Shown here: positions 50,804 to 60,525 of the stretch, piece after piece | Layout: each line of letters opens with the position of its first letter | Numbering within the stretch: position 1 is the stretch's first letter | Origin: Rhodospirillaceae bacterium | GTDB taxonomy: Bacteria > Pseudomonadota > Alphaproteobacteria > Rhodospirillales > Rhodospirillaceae | NCBI GenBank assembly: GCA_029245025.1 | Contig: JAQWQC010000029.1 | Span: 32,553-96,552 of the forward strand | Direction: 5' to 3' | Length of the DNA: 64,000 bases | Program-made: the position numbers and the translations under genes | Notes under the pieces: generated by a model | Databases searched by the model: none | What the model was told of the DNA's origin: nothing | The model's input: the letters and a program-made list of their open reading frames with translations, nothing else

Positions 50804-51457
50804 ATGGCTAGAGACGATCTGAAAAATGAAAAACTCATTGATACCAAAGAGCTATGGGCTCGCAATGGCCGCGCGCTCACTGGTCAAACCAGAGATAAAA
50901 CGAATAGTCGGTTGCCCCCTGGGCAACGATTGGTCAAGGATTTCCCGGTTCTTGATTTAGGGCTACATCCTAATATCCTGCCACGTGACTGGGTACTGTC
51001 GACCGCAGGGCAAATCAATCGACCGATCAAGTGGTCGTTCGGCGATTTAATGGCCCAGCCCCAAGTAGAAATTACGAGTGATATTCATTGTGTTACAACC
51101 TGGTCTCGCTTCGACAATCGCTGGAAAGGCGTTTCCGCCAAGCACTTCCTTGCGGAAGTGCAGCCGCGGGTAAATACAGCCTTTTTGATGATCCGAAGCT
51201 ATGACGGGTATTCAACGAACGTCCCACTGTCCTGGATCGACGACGATGATGTTTTACTGGCTCACACATGGAATGGTGCACCTTTAACTCGTGAACATGG
51301 CGGGCCAGTTCGTCTAGTAATTCCAAAGTTATACTTCTGGAAATCAGCGAAGTGGATTCGACAGATCAGGTTTATGGAGGGTGACGCACCAGGATACTGG
51401 GAAGCGCGTGGCTATCATGCTGTTGGCGATCCATGGAAAGAGCAACGATACGGCTAG
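50804..51457 (+). CDS. Sulfite-oxidase-like molybdopterin protein
   Basis: A 217-residue protein of the sulfite oxidase/MsrP catalytic-subunit family. The molybdenum-ligand Cys lies in SDIHCVTTWSRFDNRW, followed by TAFLMIRSYDGYSTNVPLSW, HTWNGAPLTREHGGPVRLVIP and the FWKSAKWIR motif. No signal peptide or dimerisation domain is present, so this is the short cytoplasmic-looking form. Redox substrate unknown. The ATG at 50804, two bases after the smpB stop, is preferred to an upstream ATG inside smpB. Its TAG is shared with the convergent O-methyltransferase gene. Confidence 0.88.
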   Translation: MARDDLKNEKLIDTKELWARNGRALTGQTRDKTNSRLPPGQRLVKDFPVLDLGLHPNILPRDWVLSTAGQINRPIKWSFGDLMAQPQVEITSDIHCVTTWSRFDNRWKGVSAKHFLAEVQPRVNTAFLMIRSYDGYSTNVPLSWIDDDDVLLAHTWNGAPLTREHGGPVRLVIPKLYFWKSAKWIRQIRFMEGDAPGYWEARGYHAVGDPWKEQRYG

Positions 51458-52479
51458 GCCATGGCACCTTCTATGATCGACATTGTAGAAGGGGCGGGCA
51501 TTGGAAGTATCCGAAGGAGTTGCAGTCCCGCTTCGGAGAATAGAGTTTCAAATTCTTCTGCTGTTCTTTCTCGGCCTTCTAGCAATGCCATAATCCCAAC
51601 ATCCAGATATTTGTTAGGGTCTGCATCATTTCCAGGATTGAGAACTGCGTCAACAACTGCGACCTGTGAGTCCGGTGACATAGCCGCGCGCACGCTTTTT
51701 AGAATGCGTACGGCATCAGCATCGCTCCAGTCGTGAAGAATACGTTTAAGCAGATAGACGTCCCCGTCTGGATAAACAGATTCGAATAAATTTCCAGCGA
51801 TTAGTTTGCATCGTTCCAATAACCCTGCGTCACTTAAATATGTTGGCTTTGCGATCACCTGCTGTTGGTCAAACAGCACTCCAGACAATGTTTGATGTTC
51901 GGAAAGAATGGCGGCGAGTAGGCCGCCGCGACCCCCACCAATATCAACCACAACCTTGGCAACGCCGAAAGGGTAGCTGCTGGCAATGACGCTATTATCT
52001 GGCTCCGACATGAGCGCCATCGATGCATCAAACAGTGCACCGAGTTCTTCCTCAACAGCCAAATGCTCAAAAAATGGGCGACCATGAGCGATCGTAAAGG
52101 CGGGCGTCCCATTGCGCATCGCTTCTGGCATCGCTCGATAGGTGTCCCAGACCACATCTTGCCAGTCTAGCCGAACCATTGGTCTCAACGACCCTGGCAC
52201 TCCTTCGCGTAAGACTTCGGATGCAGGAGTATTTCTGAACGTGCCGTCCTGTTCCTGATGAAATATGTCGATAGACGCCAGAAAGCGCAGCATTCTGAAG
52301 AGAGACGGCGCGTGGGCATTACTTACGTTTGCTAGTTCCTCCGCTCTCATAGGACGTTGGTCGAGGTGATCAGCCAGGCCTAGTTCAGCGGCTATAGCGA
52401 TACATCTCGCTGGGAGGATTTGTCCCGTAATTCGCAGAATCGTTGACTGAGCCGAGGCCGTGCCTGTTGAGTGGCCCAT
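51454..52479 (-). CDS. SAM-dependent O-methyltransferase (methyltransferase_2 type)
   Basis: A 341-residue enzyme with a winged-helix dimerisation domain (about residues 15-90, ARCIAIAAELGLADHLDQR) followed by the class I methyltransferase core: motif I VVVDIGGGRGGLLAAIL, an aspartate in SGVLFDQ, and LLKRILHDWSDADAVRILK containing the catalytic His region. It resembles hydroxyneurosporene or polyketide O-methyltransferases acting on small aromatic or polyene hydroxyls. Unlike the tandem array elsewhere in the window it has no signal peptide and belongs to a different family. Acceptor unknown. Confidence 0.9.
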   Translation of the reverse strand: MGHSTGTASAQSTILRITGQILPARCIAIAAELGLADHLDQRPMRAEELANVSNAHAPSLFRMLRFLASIDIFHQEQDGTFRNTPASEVLREGVPGSLRPMVRLDWQDVVWDTYRAMPEAMRNGTPAFTIAHGRPFFEHLAVEEELGALFDASMALMSEPDNSVIASSYPFGVAKVVVDIGGGRGGLLAAILSEHQTLSGVLFDQQQVIAKPTYLSDAGLLERCKLIAGNLFESVYPDGDVYLLKRILHDWSDADAVRILKSVRAAMSPDSQVAVVDAVLNPGNDADPNKYLDVGIMALLEGRERTAEEFETLFSEAGLQLLRILPMPAPSTMSIIEGAMA

Positions 52480-52573
52480 AAATTATCCTGTTTTTGAAGC
52501 TACACTTGCCACAAGGAGTTTGGTTCGAGAAACTAGGAATTGAAACTGAAATCGAACAGGGAAGACATCCAAA

Positions 52574-53125
52574 ATGAAACTCTCCACTCTAATAGCCGGA
52601 CTTATTGCAGTAACTCTTTCACTCGCTGGAGGAAACCAGACCATGGCAGAAACCGCGCATGACTTTTCTTTTGATTCTATTGATGGCGGTGCCTTACCTC
52701 TGTCGCAGTACGAGGGAAAAGCTGTGCTTGTAGTAAATACGGCTTCATTCTGCGGCTATACCCCTCAATATGAAGGCCTCCAGAGTTTGTGGAGTGAATA
52801 CAAAGATAAAGGGCTAGTTGTTCTTGGTGTGCCGTCTAATGACTTTGGAGCACAGGAGCCGGGAACCGCAGAAGAGATCAAAGAATTCTGTGAAGCTAAT
52901 TTTAATATCGACTTTCCGCTTACTGCTAAAGATGTAGTGAAGGGTAGCAATGCGCATTCGTTTTACAAATGGGCAGCTGCAGAAAAAGGGGCAGAGAATG
53001 CTCCGAGATGGAATTTTCATAAGTATTTGGTCGCACCGGATGGGTCACTCGTGGATGCGTTTCCTAGCCGGGTAGAACCAATGAGCAAAGAGCTAGTGAG
53101 TGCGGTGGAAGCCGCTCTCCCATAG
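52574..53125 (+). CDS. Glutathione peroxidase family protein, exported
   Basis: A 183-residue thiol peroxidase. A signal peptide (about residues 1-25, ending NQTMAET) precedes the thioredoxin-fold domain with the peroxidatic Cys in NTASFCGYTPQYEGL, the FGAQEPG Gln, the resolving-type Cys in EFCEANFN, and the conserved Trp in RWNFHKYLV. It reduces hydroperoxides, probably with thioredoxin-like donors rather than glutathione, as for most bacterial Cys-type members. Periplasmic location is inferred. It ends eight bases from the convergent glycosylase gene. Confidence 0.92.
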   Translation: MKLSTLIAGLIAVTLSLAGGNQTMAETAHDFSFDSIDGGALPLSQYEGKAVLVVNTASFCGYTPQYEGLQSLWSEYKDKGLVVLGVPSNDFGAQEPGTAEEIKEFCEANFNIDFPLTAKDVVKGSNAHSFYKWAAAEKGAENAPRWNFHKYLVAPDGSLVDAFPSRVEPMSKELVSAVEAALP

Positions 53126-53132
53126 ACCTCCG

Positions 53133-53762
53133 CTAGGATATTGCCTTAAATACGCCCTCAAACATCTCGGGTGTTAAACGACGCGTGTTAAGGTTGTACC
53201 GAGAGCAATGGTAGCTGTCGGCGAGAGTGCGCCCATCGGGCAGTGCGTGCTGCGCTGCATGAGCAAAAGAGTAGTCTGATTTTTTTAGCCCTAAAGTCGT
53301 GATTACCGCATCATGTGCGATTCGCCCAAGGGCCAGTATCGTCTTGAGTTTGGGGAGATTGTAAAACTCGTCGATCAAGAACGATCGGCAATTCTTTTGT
53401 TCTGCGCCGATCGGTTTGTTTTTTGGGGGGACACAACGTACCGCATTGGTGATCCGGCACTTTTTCATTTCTAATCCATCATCTGGAGACTGACCATAAG
53501 TCCCAGTTGCCCAACCAAATTTAAGGAGAGTTGGGTACAGTAGGTCTCCAGCGTAATCTCCGGTAAATGGTCTGCCCGTGCGGTTAGCTCCTTGAAGGCC
53601 AGGCGCTAAACCAACCACTAGTAGCGTGCAATCTTTTGAACCAAATGCAGGCACAGGTGCGTTAAACCATTCAGGATGTGCATCTTGATTTGTACGACGG
53701 AACTCGACCAAGCGGGGACATTTATCGCAATCTAACGGTGGATCGGCGGGAGGATATGACAT
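53133..53762 (-). CDS. Uracil-DNA glycosylase, family 5 (UDGb)
   Basis: A 209-residue DNA-repair enzyme removing uracil and deaminated bases. The iron-sulfur ligands are in LDCDKCPR plus Cys in MKKCRITNAVRC and NCRSF. Motif 1 is VGLAPGLQGANRTGRPFTGD (Ala in place of the catalytic Asp, as in UDGb) and motif 2 the His region SYHCSRYN. It lacks the standard Ung domain. It stands alone, divergent from folK. Confidence 0.9.
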   Translation of the reverse strand: MSYPPADPPLDCDKCPRLVEFRRTNQDAHPEWFNAPVPAFGSKDCTLLVVGLAPGLQGANRTGRPFTGDYAGDLLYPTLLKFGWATGTYGQSPDDGLEMKKCRITNAVRCVPPKNKPIGAEQKNCRSFLIDEFYNLPKLKTILALGRIAHDAVITTLGLKKSDYSFAHAAQHALPDGRTLADSYHCSRYNLNTRRLTPEMFEGVFKAIS

Positions 53763-53837
53763 TATGGGACTTCAGAGTCGTTACACTTCTAGCTTTATAG
53801 CCGCTTCAGACTTGAGTGCAACAAGGAGGCAAACTCT

Positions 53838-54323
53838 GTGATAGCTATCGCATTAGGCGCGAACTTGCCGAGCATGGTGGGGCAACCATTGGAAACGTTG
53901 CGGACCGTGGTTCGTGAACTGCCTAAGTGCGGCATAGAGGTTGTAGCGGTTTCACAATGGTATGAATCAACGCCGATACCAGCATCAGATCAGCCGCTCT
54001 ACATAAATGGGGTGATCAGCGTTGCAACGACTCTTGGCCCAGCTGCTCTCTTAAATTCTTTGCTCTCGATTGAGGATGACTACGGGCGAGAACGGCGAGA
54101 AGCTAACGCGTCTAGAACACTCGACCTTGATGTCTTGGATTACGAGGGGAGGGTCGAATCAGGGCCACCAATTCTGCCCCACCCGAGGTTAGAAAACCGC
54201 TGCTTTGTCCTATTCCCACTGCGCGATATCGCGCCAGATTGGCGGCACCCAGTCTCTGGCCTACAGCTTGAGGCTCTACTCATGAACCTGGAAGCCCCGG
54301 TCAAAATTCGGCAGATTAGCTAA
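53838..54323 (+). CDS. folK: 2-amino-4-hydroxy-6-hydroxymethyldihydropteridine pyrophosphokinase
   Basis: A 161-residue folate-pathway enzyme transferring pyrophosphate from ATP to the pterin. Motifs are AIALGANLPS, SQWYESTPI, QPLYINGVI and the signature SRTLDLDVLDY with ILPHPRLENRCFVLFPL. The start is GTG at 53838 with CAAGGAGG upstream. No neighbouring folate genes are present. Confidence 0.95.
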   Translation: MIAIALGANLPSMVGQPLETLRTVVRELPKCGIEVVAVSQWYESTPIPASDQPLYINGVISVATTLGPAALLNSLLSIEDDYGRERREANASRTLDLDVLDYEGRVESGPPILPHPRLENRCFVLFPLRDIAPDWRHPVSGLQLEALLMNLEAPVKIRQIS

Positions 54324-54488
54324 GTTCTGCGCTTTCAAATGATGGTTGGGTCCTAAAAAACCTTGTTTTTCTGCCCCTATCTCACTAAAACCACGGAAAA
54401 TTACAGTTCATTGGCTGAAGATTATGTCCAGTTGCCGTTACGATTGGCGACGAGGTTGATCCCAGCAATACCATGACAGGAAACCGGT

Positions 54489-54914
54489 ATGGCTCGCGTC
54501 ACTGTTGAAGATTGCGTTGATAAGGTTAGAAATCGCTTTGAGTTGGTCGTTGTGGCCTCTCAGCGTTCTAGAGAAATTTCCGCTGGCGGTGAGCCATTGC
54601 TCGAACGTAAAAACGACAAAAACCCCGTAATTGCGTTGCGCGAAATCGCAGAAGAAAAGGTGGTTCCTGAAGAGCTGGTGAATGACGTTATTCAAGGGAT
54701 GCAGCGGCATGTTGAGGTTGATGAACCAGAAGAAGATGGTTTTGATGCGATTGCTGACGGTCGCAGTTTGACTGACGGCACGCAGGATTACACGGATGAG
54801 ACGGCTGCTGCGTCCGGTATGACCATTGAGAGCTCAGATGGTGATGAGCACCCTCATGTCAGCTATGAAGACGTGACAAGTGAGGAAGCGGGCGCATTCC
54901 AAAAGGGCGGCTAA
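54489..54914 (+). CDS. rpoZ: RNA polymerase omega subunit
   Basis: A 141-residue omega subunit that aids assembly of RNA polymerase and, with DksA, senses ppGpp. The N-terminal conserved part [30 protein letters not shown] and [14 protein letters not shown] is typical; the remainder is an acidic tail as in alphaproteobacteria. It is followed by the bifunctional ppGpp gene, a conserved neighbourhood. Confidence 0.95.
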   Translation: MARVTVEDCVDKVRNRFELVVVASQRSREISAGGEPLLERKNDKNPVIALREIAEEKVVPEELVNDVIQGMQRHVEVDEPEEDGFDAIADGRSLTDGTQDYTDETAAASGMTIESSDGDEHPHVSYEDVTSEEAGAFQKGG

Positions 54915-55042
54915 CCTTTCAACCTTTTAGAGAAATTAACCGCGTCCATAGCCCCTGCGACTTGGTTTTGCTTTGTTAAGTGGTCTTTAACGGGTGGTAA
55001 TGTGATACTATCTCCTTGAAAACAAAAGGAGGTTCCGCCCGG

Positions 55043-57184
55043 ATGTTGCGCCAGTTCGAACTGGTTGAACGTGTGAAGTCCTATGATCCGAAAGCGGACG
55101 AGGACGCGATTAATCGCGCATACGTTTATGCAATGAAGATGCATGGCTCGCAAATGCGGGCGTCGGGGGACCCCTATTTCTCTCATCCCATTGAAGTAGC
55201 GGGAATTCTTACAAACTATCGGCTTGATACGGCTTCTATTGTGACGGCCCTTCTGCATGACACCGTAGAAGACACTGGCGCCACTACGGAAGAGATCACT
55301 AGTTTGTTTGGTGATGAAGTCGGCCGCCTTGTTGATGGGGTCACGAAGCTGACCCGCATACAACTTCAGAATGTTGAAGCGAAACAAGCGGAGAATTTCC
55401 GAAAGCTATTGCTAGCTATGTCAGAGGATATCCGTGTTCTTCTCGTGAAGCTTGCTGATCGGCTGCACAACATGCGCACGCTCAATCACATCACCAAGCA
55501 TGATAAGCGAAGAAACATTGCGCTAGAGACGATGGAAATTTATGCCCCATTAGCCGAAAGACTGGGGATGCAAGAATTAAAGACGGAGCTCGAAGATCTG
55601 GCGTTTGCAGAGCTTCACAAAGAGGCCCGTGCTTCAATTCTTACTCGTCTCAGATTCCTGGAACGCGAAGGTGGCGATCTGGTTGGCCGCATCATGGATG
55701 AGCTTGATCAAACGATTCAAGCGGCAGAGTTGACTGGTTTTGTGTCTGGTCGTGAAAAGACACCTTTTTCGATTTGGAAAAAGATGCAAATTAAGGATGT
55801 CAGCTTCGAACAGCTCTCTGACATCATGGCGTTCCGGGTGATGGTCGATGAAAACTCGGATTGTTATCGAGCACTGGGAGTTATTCATGCTGCCTATAGA
55901 ACTGTGCCCGGCCGGCTTAAGGATTATATCTCGACGCCTAAGCGTAATGGGTACCAGTCGATACACACCAGTGTTATTGGGCCAGAGAAACATCGCATCG
56001 AAGTCCAAATCCGTACAAAACGCATGCACGAATTTGCCGAACTCGGCGTTGCCGCCCATTGGCATTATAAGAAGGGTTTGGAAGATTTAGCGGGAAGCCA
56101 ATACACCTGGCTACGCGAACTGTTAGATATTCTTGAACATGCCCAGTCACCAGAAGAGTTTCTGGAGCATACAAAGCTGGAAATGTTTCAAGACCAGGTC
56201 TTTTGCTTCACCCCTAAAGGGGAATTGATCAACTTGCCAAGAGGTGCGAGCCCGGTTGACTTTGCCTACGCAGTTCACACTGAAGTCGGGAATACGTGTG
56301 TAGGCGTAAAGGTGAATGGTCGCATCGTTCCACTGCGCATAAAACTTAATACCGGCGATCAGGTCGAGATCGTGACTTCGAAAGCGCAAAAACCGTCGCC
56401 AGAATGGGAAGGGTTTGTGATTACCGGTAAGGCGCGTGCTCATATCCGGCGACGTATTCGGAGTGAAGCGCACGAAGAGTACGCCAAACTTGGCAAAGAA
56501 ATTCTGCTTAAGACCTTTGCCAAAGAAGGTTACGATTTAACCGATGATGGTCTCAAAGAGGCGTGCGACAAGCTCGAATTGCGAAGTCCCGATGGCATAT
56601 ATGCTGCTGTGGGTGAAGGTGAGGTAATGGCGCGACAGGTTCTTGAAGCGATTTATCCTGGAGCCAAAGCAAGTCTGCTAACCAAAGTCGTAAATATTTC
56701 TAAAGCGCGGAAGAGAGGCGCTAAATCAAACGAAAGTGCAGTTCCCATCAAGGGGCTGACTCCAGGGTTGGCGTTGCATCTGTCTGAATGCTGCCATCCA
56801 TTACCCGGTGATCGCATTGTCGGTATCTTGACGGCGGGTAAGGGGGTAGACGTTCACACAATCGATTGTGACTCCTTGATTCAACTTGCTGATGAGTCCG
56901 AGAGTTGGCTTGATATCGTTTGGGATGACAAAAAAACCGGCGATATGCTTATGGGTCGAGTTAACCTGGTCGTTCTGAATGAGCCGGGCAGTCTCAGTGC
57001 TTTGTCGACCGTCATCGCTCAAAATCAAGGAAACATTTCAAATTTAAAAATTGTTGGTCGATCTAATGATTTCTTCGAAATGGAACTCGACATTGAAGTG
57101 ACAAGCGTTAAACATTTAACCAATATCATTGCTGCTCTTAGAGCTTCTCCAGCCATTAATTCAGTAGAGCGCGCCCGCGGGTAG
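55043..57184 (+). CDS. rsh: Bifunctional (p)ppGpp synthetase/hydrolase
   Basis: A 713-residue stringent-response enzyme that makes and degrades (p)ppGpp. The HD hydrolase domain has YFSHPIEVAGIL and LLHDTVEDTG, so degradation is likely active. The synthetase domain follows with GRLKDYISTPKRNGYQSIHT and a conserved EVQIRTKRMHE. TGS (LPRGASPVDFAYAVHTEVG), zinc-finger-type (SECCHPLPGDRI) and ACT domains come last. A TTG at 55016 is in frame, but the ATG at 55043, with AAAGGAGG upstream, is preferred. A single such gene is the norm in this class. Confidence 0.96.
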   Translation: MLRQFELVERVKSYDPKADEDAINRAYVYAMKMHGSQMRASGDPYFSHPIEVAGILTNYRLDTASIVTALLHDTVEDTGATTEEITSLFGDEVGRLVDGVTKLTRIQLQNVEAKQAENFRKLLLAMSEDIRVLLVKLADRLHNMRTLNHITKHDKRRNIALETMEIYAPLAERLGMQELKTELEDLAFAELHKEARASILTRLRFLEREGGDLVGRIMDELDQTIQAAELTGFVSGREKTPFSIWKKMQIKDVSFEQLSDIMAFRVMVDENSDCYRALGVIHAAYRTVPGRLKDYISTPKRNGYQSIHTSVIGPEKHRIEVQIRTKRMHEFAELGVAAHWHYKKGLEDLAGSQYTWLRELLDILEHAQSPEEFLEHTKLEMFQDQVFCFTPKGELINLPRGASPVDFAYAVHTEVGNTCVGVKVNGRIVPLRIKLNTGDQVEIVTSKAQKPSPEWEGFVITGKARAHIRRRIRSEAHEEYAKLGKEILLKTFAKEGYDLTDDGLKEACDKLELRSPDGIYAAVGEGEVMARQVLEAIYPGAKASLLTKVVNISKARKRGAKSNESAVPIKGLTPGLALHLSECCHPLPGDRIVGILTAGKGVDVHTIDCDSLIQLADESESWLDIVWDDKKTGDMLMGRVNLVVLNEPGSLSALSTVIAQNQGNISNLKIVGRSNDFFEMELDIEVTSVKHLTNIIAALRASPAINSVERARG

Positions 57185-57198
57185 GAGTTTCGGTTTCT

Positions 57199-57789
57199 AT
57201 GTTTCGGCGCCGCACACAGCCCAGCGCATTTAATTTGTTTAAGGTGCTTTTATGGCCTAAGTCTGGGTGGACGAGGGCGGTAGAGTACTTATGGCACCGT
57301 CTGCATAGGTTGCCCGGAACCCCTCATTCCATCGCCGCTGGACTCGCCTGTGGCTCAGCAATATCTGTCACCCCCTTTGTTGGAGTGCACTTCTTTATGG
57401 CTGGTGCTTTGGCTTGGCTGATGCGTGGCAACGTACTTGCGTCTGCCTTCGGAACCGTGATCGGTAATCCCTGGACCTTCCCCGTTATTTGGCTGACCAC
57501 CTTCTATCTGGGAAATTTTATGCTGGGGAAGGGCTTTGCCGACACAGATCCTAAGTTTAGTTTTTCGGATATGTTTAGCGGCTTGATTCGGTCGATGATT
57601 GAAGCCGATGGCGCATTGTTTGTGGATCGAGTGTGGCCCATGTGGTGGCCAATGATAGTTGGCAGTATACCGTCAGCTCTTTTAACTTGGATTTTAGTCT
57701 ACTCGATCTTCTACAAGTTGGTTCACGTGTATCAGGCACGCTATGCGGCGCGCTGTGCGGCTAAATCAATAAACGGTGAGCAAATATGA
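57199..57789 (+). CDS. DUF2062 membrane protein
   Basis: A 196-residue inner-membrane protein of DUF2062. Conserved elements are [20 protein letters not shown] near the start and [20 protein letters not shown], an amphipathic middle part, and a last helix at about residues 155-175. Function unknown; it is a frequent neighbour of the ppGpp and pdxJ genes. It overlaps pdxJ by four bases (ATGA). Confidence 0.9.
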   Translation: MFRRRTQPSAFNLFKVLLWPKSGWTRAVEYLWHRLHRLPGTPHSIAAGLACGSAISVTPFVGVHFFMAGALAWLMRGNVLASAFGTVIGNPWTFPVIWLTTFYLGNFMLGKGFADTDPKFSFSDMFSGLIRSMIEADGALFVDRVWPMWWPMIVGSIPSALLTWILVYSIFYKLVHVYQARYAARCAAKSINGEQI

Positions 57790-58544
57790 CTGGCCGATTA
57801 CGCCTCGGTGTTAATATTGATCACGTTGCGACAATTCGCAATGCAAGAGGAGGGTTTCATCCAGACCCTATACGTGCGGCTGTGCTTGCTGCTGAAGCGG
57901 GGGCGGATGGAATTACAGCCCACTTGAGAGAGGACAGGCGTCACATATCCGACGATGATATCGAGCGGCTGGGGCAAGAAATTGATTTGCCGTTAAACTT
58001 GGAAATGGCTGCCACTGACGAGATGCTAGAGATCGCTCTACGTCACAAACCCTTTGCGGCATGTATCGTTCCTGAAAAACGTGAAGAGAGGACCACAGAG
58101 GGTGGGCTTGATGCAGCTGGCGGTTATAGTCATTTGGCGCGCTTTGTCCGAGAAATGGGTGATGCGAGTATTCGTGTTTCTCTGTTTATTGAACCCGATC
58201 CGGTTCAGGTGAGTGCAGCGGTCCAGCTTGGGGCACCGGTTATCGAATTACATGTGGGCGCGTACTGTGACGCGAAGGATGAGGGCGAGAGACACTGGCA
58301 TTATCGACGCATCGTTAAGGCTGCGGAGAAAGCCGACGAGTTGGGGTTGGAGTGCCATGCAGGACACGGCATAAGCTTTGAGACAGTGGGTCCAATCGCG
58401 ACAATTTCAACTCTCATGGAACTAAATATTGGTCACTTTTTGGTCGGTAACGCGATATATGTTGGGCTGGCTGAAACTATAAGAGAGATGCGCCGCCGCA
58501 TGGATGAGGCCAGGATTACCAAGCTATCGGAGCAGACATCGTGA
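57786..58544 (+). CDS. pdxJ: Pyridoxine 5'-phosphate synthase
   Basis: A 252-residue TIM-barrel enzyme joining 1-deoxy-xylulose 5-phosphate and 3-amino-2-oxopropyl phosphate to pyridoxine phosphate. Motifs are [58 protein letters not shown] and GHGISFE. It overlaps both neighbours by four bases, so it is translated within one operon. Confidence 0.97.
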   Translation: MTGRLRLGVNIDHVATIRNARGGFHPDPIRAAVLAAEAGADGITAHLREDRRHISDDDIERLGQEIDLPLNLEMAATDEMLEIALRHKPFAACIVPEKREERTTEGGLDAAGGYSHLARFVREMGDASIRVSLFIEPDPVQVSAAVQLGAPVIELHVGAYCDAKDEGERHWHYRRIVKAAEKADELGLECHAGHGISFETVGPIATISTLMELNIGHFLVGNAIYVGLAETIREMRRRMDEARITKLSEQTS

Positions 58545-58966
58545 TTATAGGTATGGGATCTGACCTTATTGATATTCGACGCATTGAAAATACTTTGGCC
58601 CGTTTCGGTAGACGCTTCATCGATCGCATCTATACCGATGTCGAACAGGCGAAGGCGGGGCGTCGCAAAGGAGCAGGCCAAGCTTATGCCGCAACTTATG
58701 CAAAACGGTATGCGGCCAAGGAAGCTGCTTCAAAAGCTTTAGGTACAGGGTTTCGGCAAGGTGTGTACTGGCGGGACCTTGGCGTCGTGAATTTACCATC
58801 AGGAAAGCCCACTGTTCAAATGACGGGTGGCGCCGCGAAACGATTAAATTCCATGATTCCCAAGGGCATGAAAGCACGGGTTGATTTGACGATTACTGAC
58901 GAATATCCGCTGGCAGAGGCTATAGTTATTATTACGGCGGTGCCTGAAGGTAGCGGTTTTGCGTAA
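58541..58966 (+). CDS. acpS: Holo-[acyl-carrier-protein] synthase
   Basis: A 141-residue enzyme attaching phosphopantetheine to acyl carrier protein. Conserved residues are Asp in [13 protein letters not shown] and Glu in [16 protein letters not shown], both metal/CoA ligands. The start is GTG at 58541, overlapping the pdxJ stop. It sits before lepB in the usual order. Confidence 0.96.
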   Translation: MIIGMGSDLIDIRRIENTLARFGRRFIDRIYTDVEQAKAGRRKGAGQAYAATYAKRYAAKEAASKALGTGFRQGVYWRDLGVVNLPSGKPTVQMTGGAAKRLNSMIPKGMKARVDLTITDEYPLAEAIVIITAVPEGSGFA

Positions 58967-59101
58967 TTATATAAGGCTGTAGGTTGACAGTTTGCAGGCG
59001 GGCCGGTTTTATCCACCAACTCCGCATGGTTAATGAAACCTCGGTGGGTTTTGTTCGTTACTATTGGGGTGTTCGGTATCGTGTCAGAAAAATCAGGGGC
59101 C

Positions 59102-59836
59102 ATGTCGAAAAAGAAAAATGACGGCTTCTGGGAAACCATTCAGACGGTTGTTTATGCCGTCTTCATTGCCCTAGCGATACGGACGTTTGCCTTCGAGCCT
59201 TTCAATATTCCGTCAGGCTCTATGCGGCCGACGCTGTTGATTGGCGATTACCTTTTTGTTTCAAAATTTTCTTACGGGTACAGCAAGCATTCGTTTCCGT
59301 TGAGCTTTATGCCGTTCTCTGGTCGGGTTCTTGCGGATGTACCCGAGCGCGGTGACGTTATTGTTTTTAAGCTGCCACGCGACAACAAAACGGATTACAT
59401 CAAAAGAATTATTGGGTTGCCCGGTGACACCGTCCAGGTTCAAGACGGACGTTTGTTCATTAATGGCACAATTGTTAAGCGGGAAAGATTGGACGATTTT
59501 GTTTACCGGAACCCTTATGGTAGTCAGGTTCGCGTTGCTCAGTTCTTAGAAACGTTACCCGGCGGCCGCACACATCTTATTTTAGAAGAGGGTGACAATC
59601 GACGGTTCGATAATACTCGAGAGTTTAAGGTACCTCAGGGTCACTATTTCATGATGGGTGATAACCGGGATAATTCGGAAGACAGCCGCAGCCAGGTCGG
59701 ATTTGTTCCGGCGGAGAATTTAGTTGGCCGCGCAGAAATCCTCTTTTTCTCCACCGATGGGACTGCGTCCATCTTTGAGTTCTGGAAGTGGCCGACAGCG
59801 ACCCGGTTTGGTCGGTTGTTTGACTCACTAAATTGA
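59102..59836 (+). CDS. lepB: Signal peptidase I
   Basis: A 244-residue inner-membrane serine protease removing Sec and Tat signal peptides. One transmembrane helix (about residues 13-29) precedes the catalytic Ser40 in IPSGSMRPTL and Lys101 in DYIKRIIGLPGD, with GHYFMMGDNRDNSEDSR as the third box. The in-frame ATG at 59033 adds a hydrophobic stretch, but 59102, preceded by CAGGGG, gives the normal form MSKKKNDGFWE. Its stop overlaps the rnc start. Confidence 0.95.
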   Translation: MSKKKNDGFWETIQTVVYAVFIALAIRTFAFEPFNIPSGSMRPTLLIGDYLFVSKFSYGYSKHSFPLSFMPFSGRVLADVPERGDVIVFKLPRDNKTDYIKRIIGLPGDTVQVQDGRLFINGTIVKRERLDDFVYRNPYGSQVRVAQFLETLPGGRTHLILEEGDNRRFDNTREFKVPQGHYFMMGDNRDNSEDSRSQVGFVPAENLVGRAEILFFSTDGTASIFEFWKWPTATRFGRLFDSLN

Positions 59837-60525
59837 TGACCGGTATGTCGAGCCGGGCAAATCTAGAACGGCGTATACAATACACCTTTTCTGACAAGGC
59901 TTTGCTAGAGTTGGCGCTGACACATAGCAGCGTGACTGGTGATAGCGCCGTCACATCACCGGAAGTGAGCAACGAGAGGCTTGAGTTTCTTGGAGATAGC
60001 GTACTCGGGTTGTTGATTGCTGATATGTTGTATAACCACTTTTCAAAAGAATCCGAAGGAAGTTTGTCACGTCGTCTAGCATCGTTGGTGAGCCGGGAGA
60101 CTTTGTCAGTTGTCGCAGCCCAAATGGAACTGCAAGATTCAATTCAGTTGGGTGGAGGCGAAATGGATTCAGAAAGTAGAACAGTGAGCATCGCGGCCAA
60201 TGCTTGTGAAGCTTTGATTGGTGCCGTCTATCTAGATTCTGGTTTTGGTGCTGCTAAAGAATTGATCGTCCGATATTGGCGGCCCCTTATGATAGCCGAG
60301 GCAAACCCACCGAAAGATTCCAAGACCGCATTGCAGGAATTGGCACAAGGCCAAGGCTTGCCACTTCCAGTTTACAGCCTGATTGAAAGTACAGGACCGG
60401 CTCATGCACCACAGTTCAAAATGAGTGTAACCGTTGAGGGGTATGATCCGGCAATCGGTGAAGGTGCGTCTAAGCGCGTCGCGACCCGGGCTGCGGCCGC
60501 GGCATTTCTAGAGCGTCTGTCGTGA
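59836..60525 (+). CDS. rnc: Ribonuclease III
   Basis: A 229-residue endonuclease cutting double-stranded RNA in rRNA processing and regulation. The signature NERLEFLGDSVLGLL carries the metal-binding acids, with Asp/Glu in the second site in ANACEALIGAVYLDSGF. A dsRNA-binding domain ends the protein (KTALQELAQGQGLPLPVY, KRVATRAAAAAFL). The ATG at 59836 overlaps the lepB stop by one base (TGATG). Confidence 0.96.
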   Translation: MTGMSSRANLERRIQYTFSDKALLELALTHSSVTGDSAVTSPEVSNERLEFLGDSVLGLLIADMLYNHFSKESEGSLSRRLASLVSRETLSVVAAQMELQDSIQLGGGEMDSESRTVSIAANACEALIGAVYLDSGFGAAKELIVRYWRPLMIAEANPPKDSKTALQELAQGQGLPLPVYSLIESTGPAHAPQFKMSVTVEGYDPAIGEGASKRVATRAAAAAFLERLS

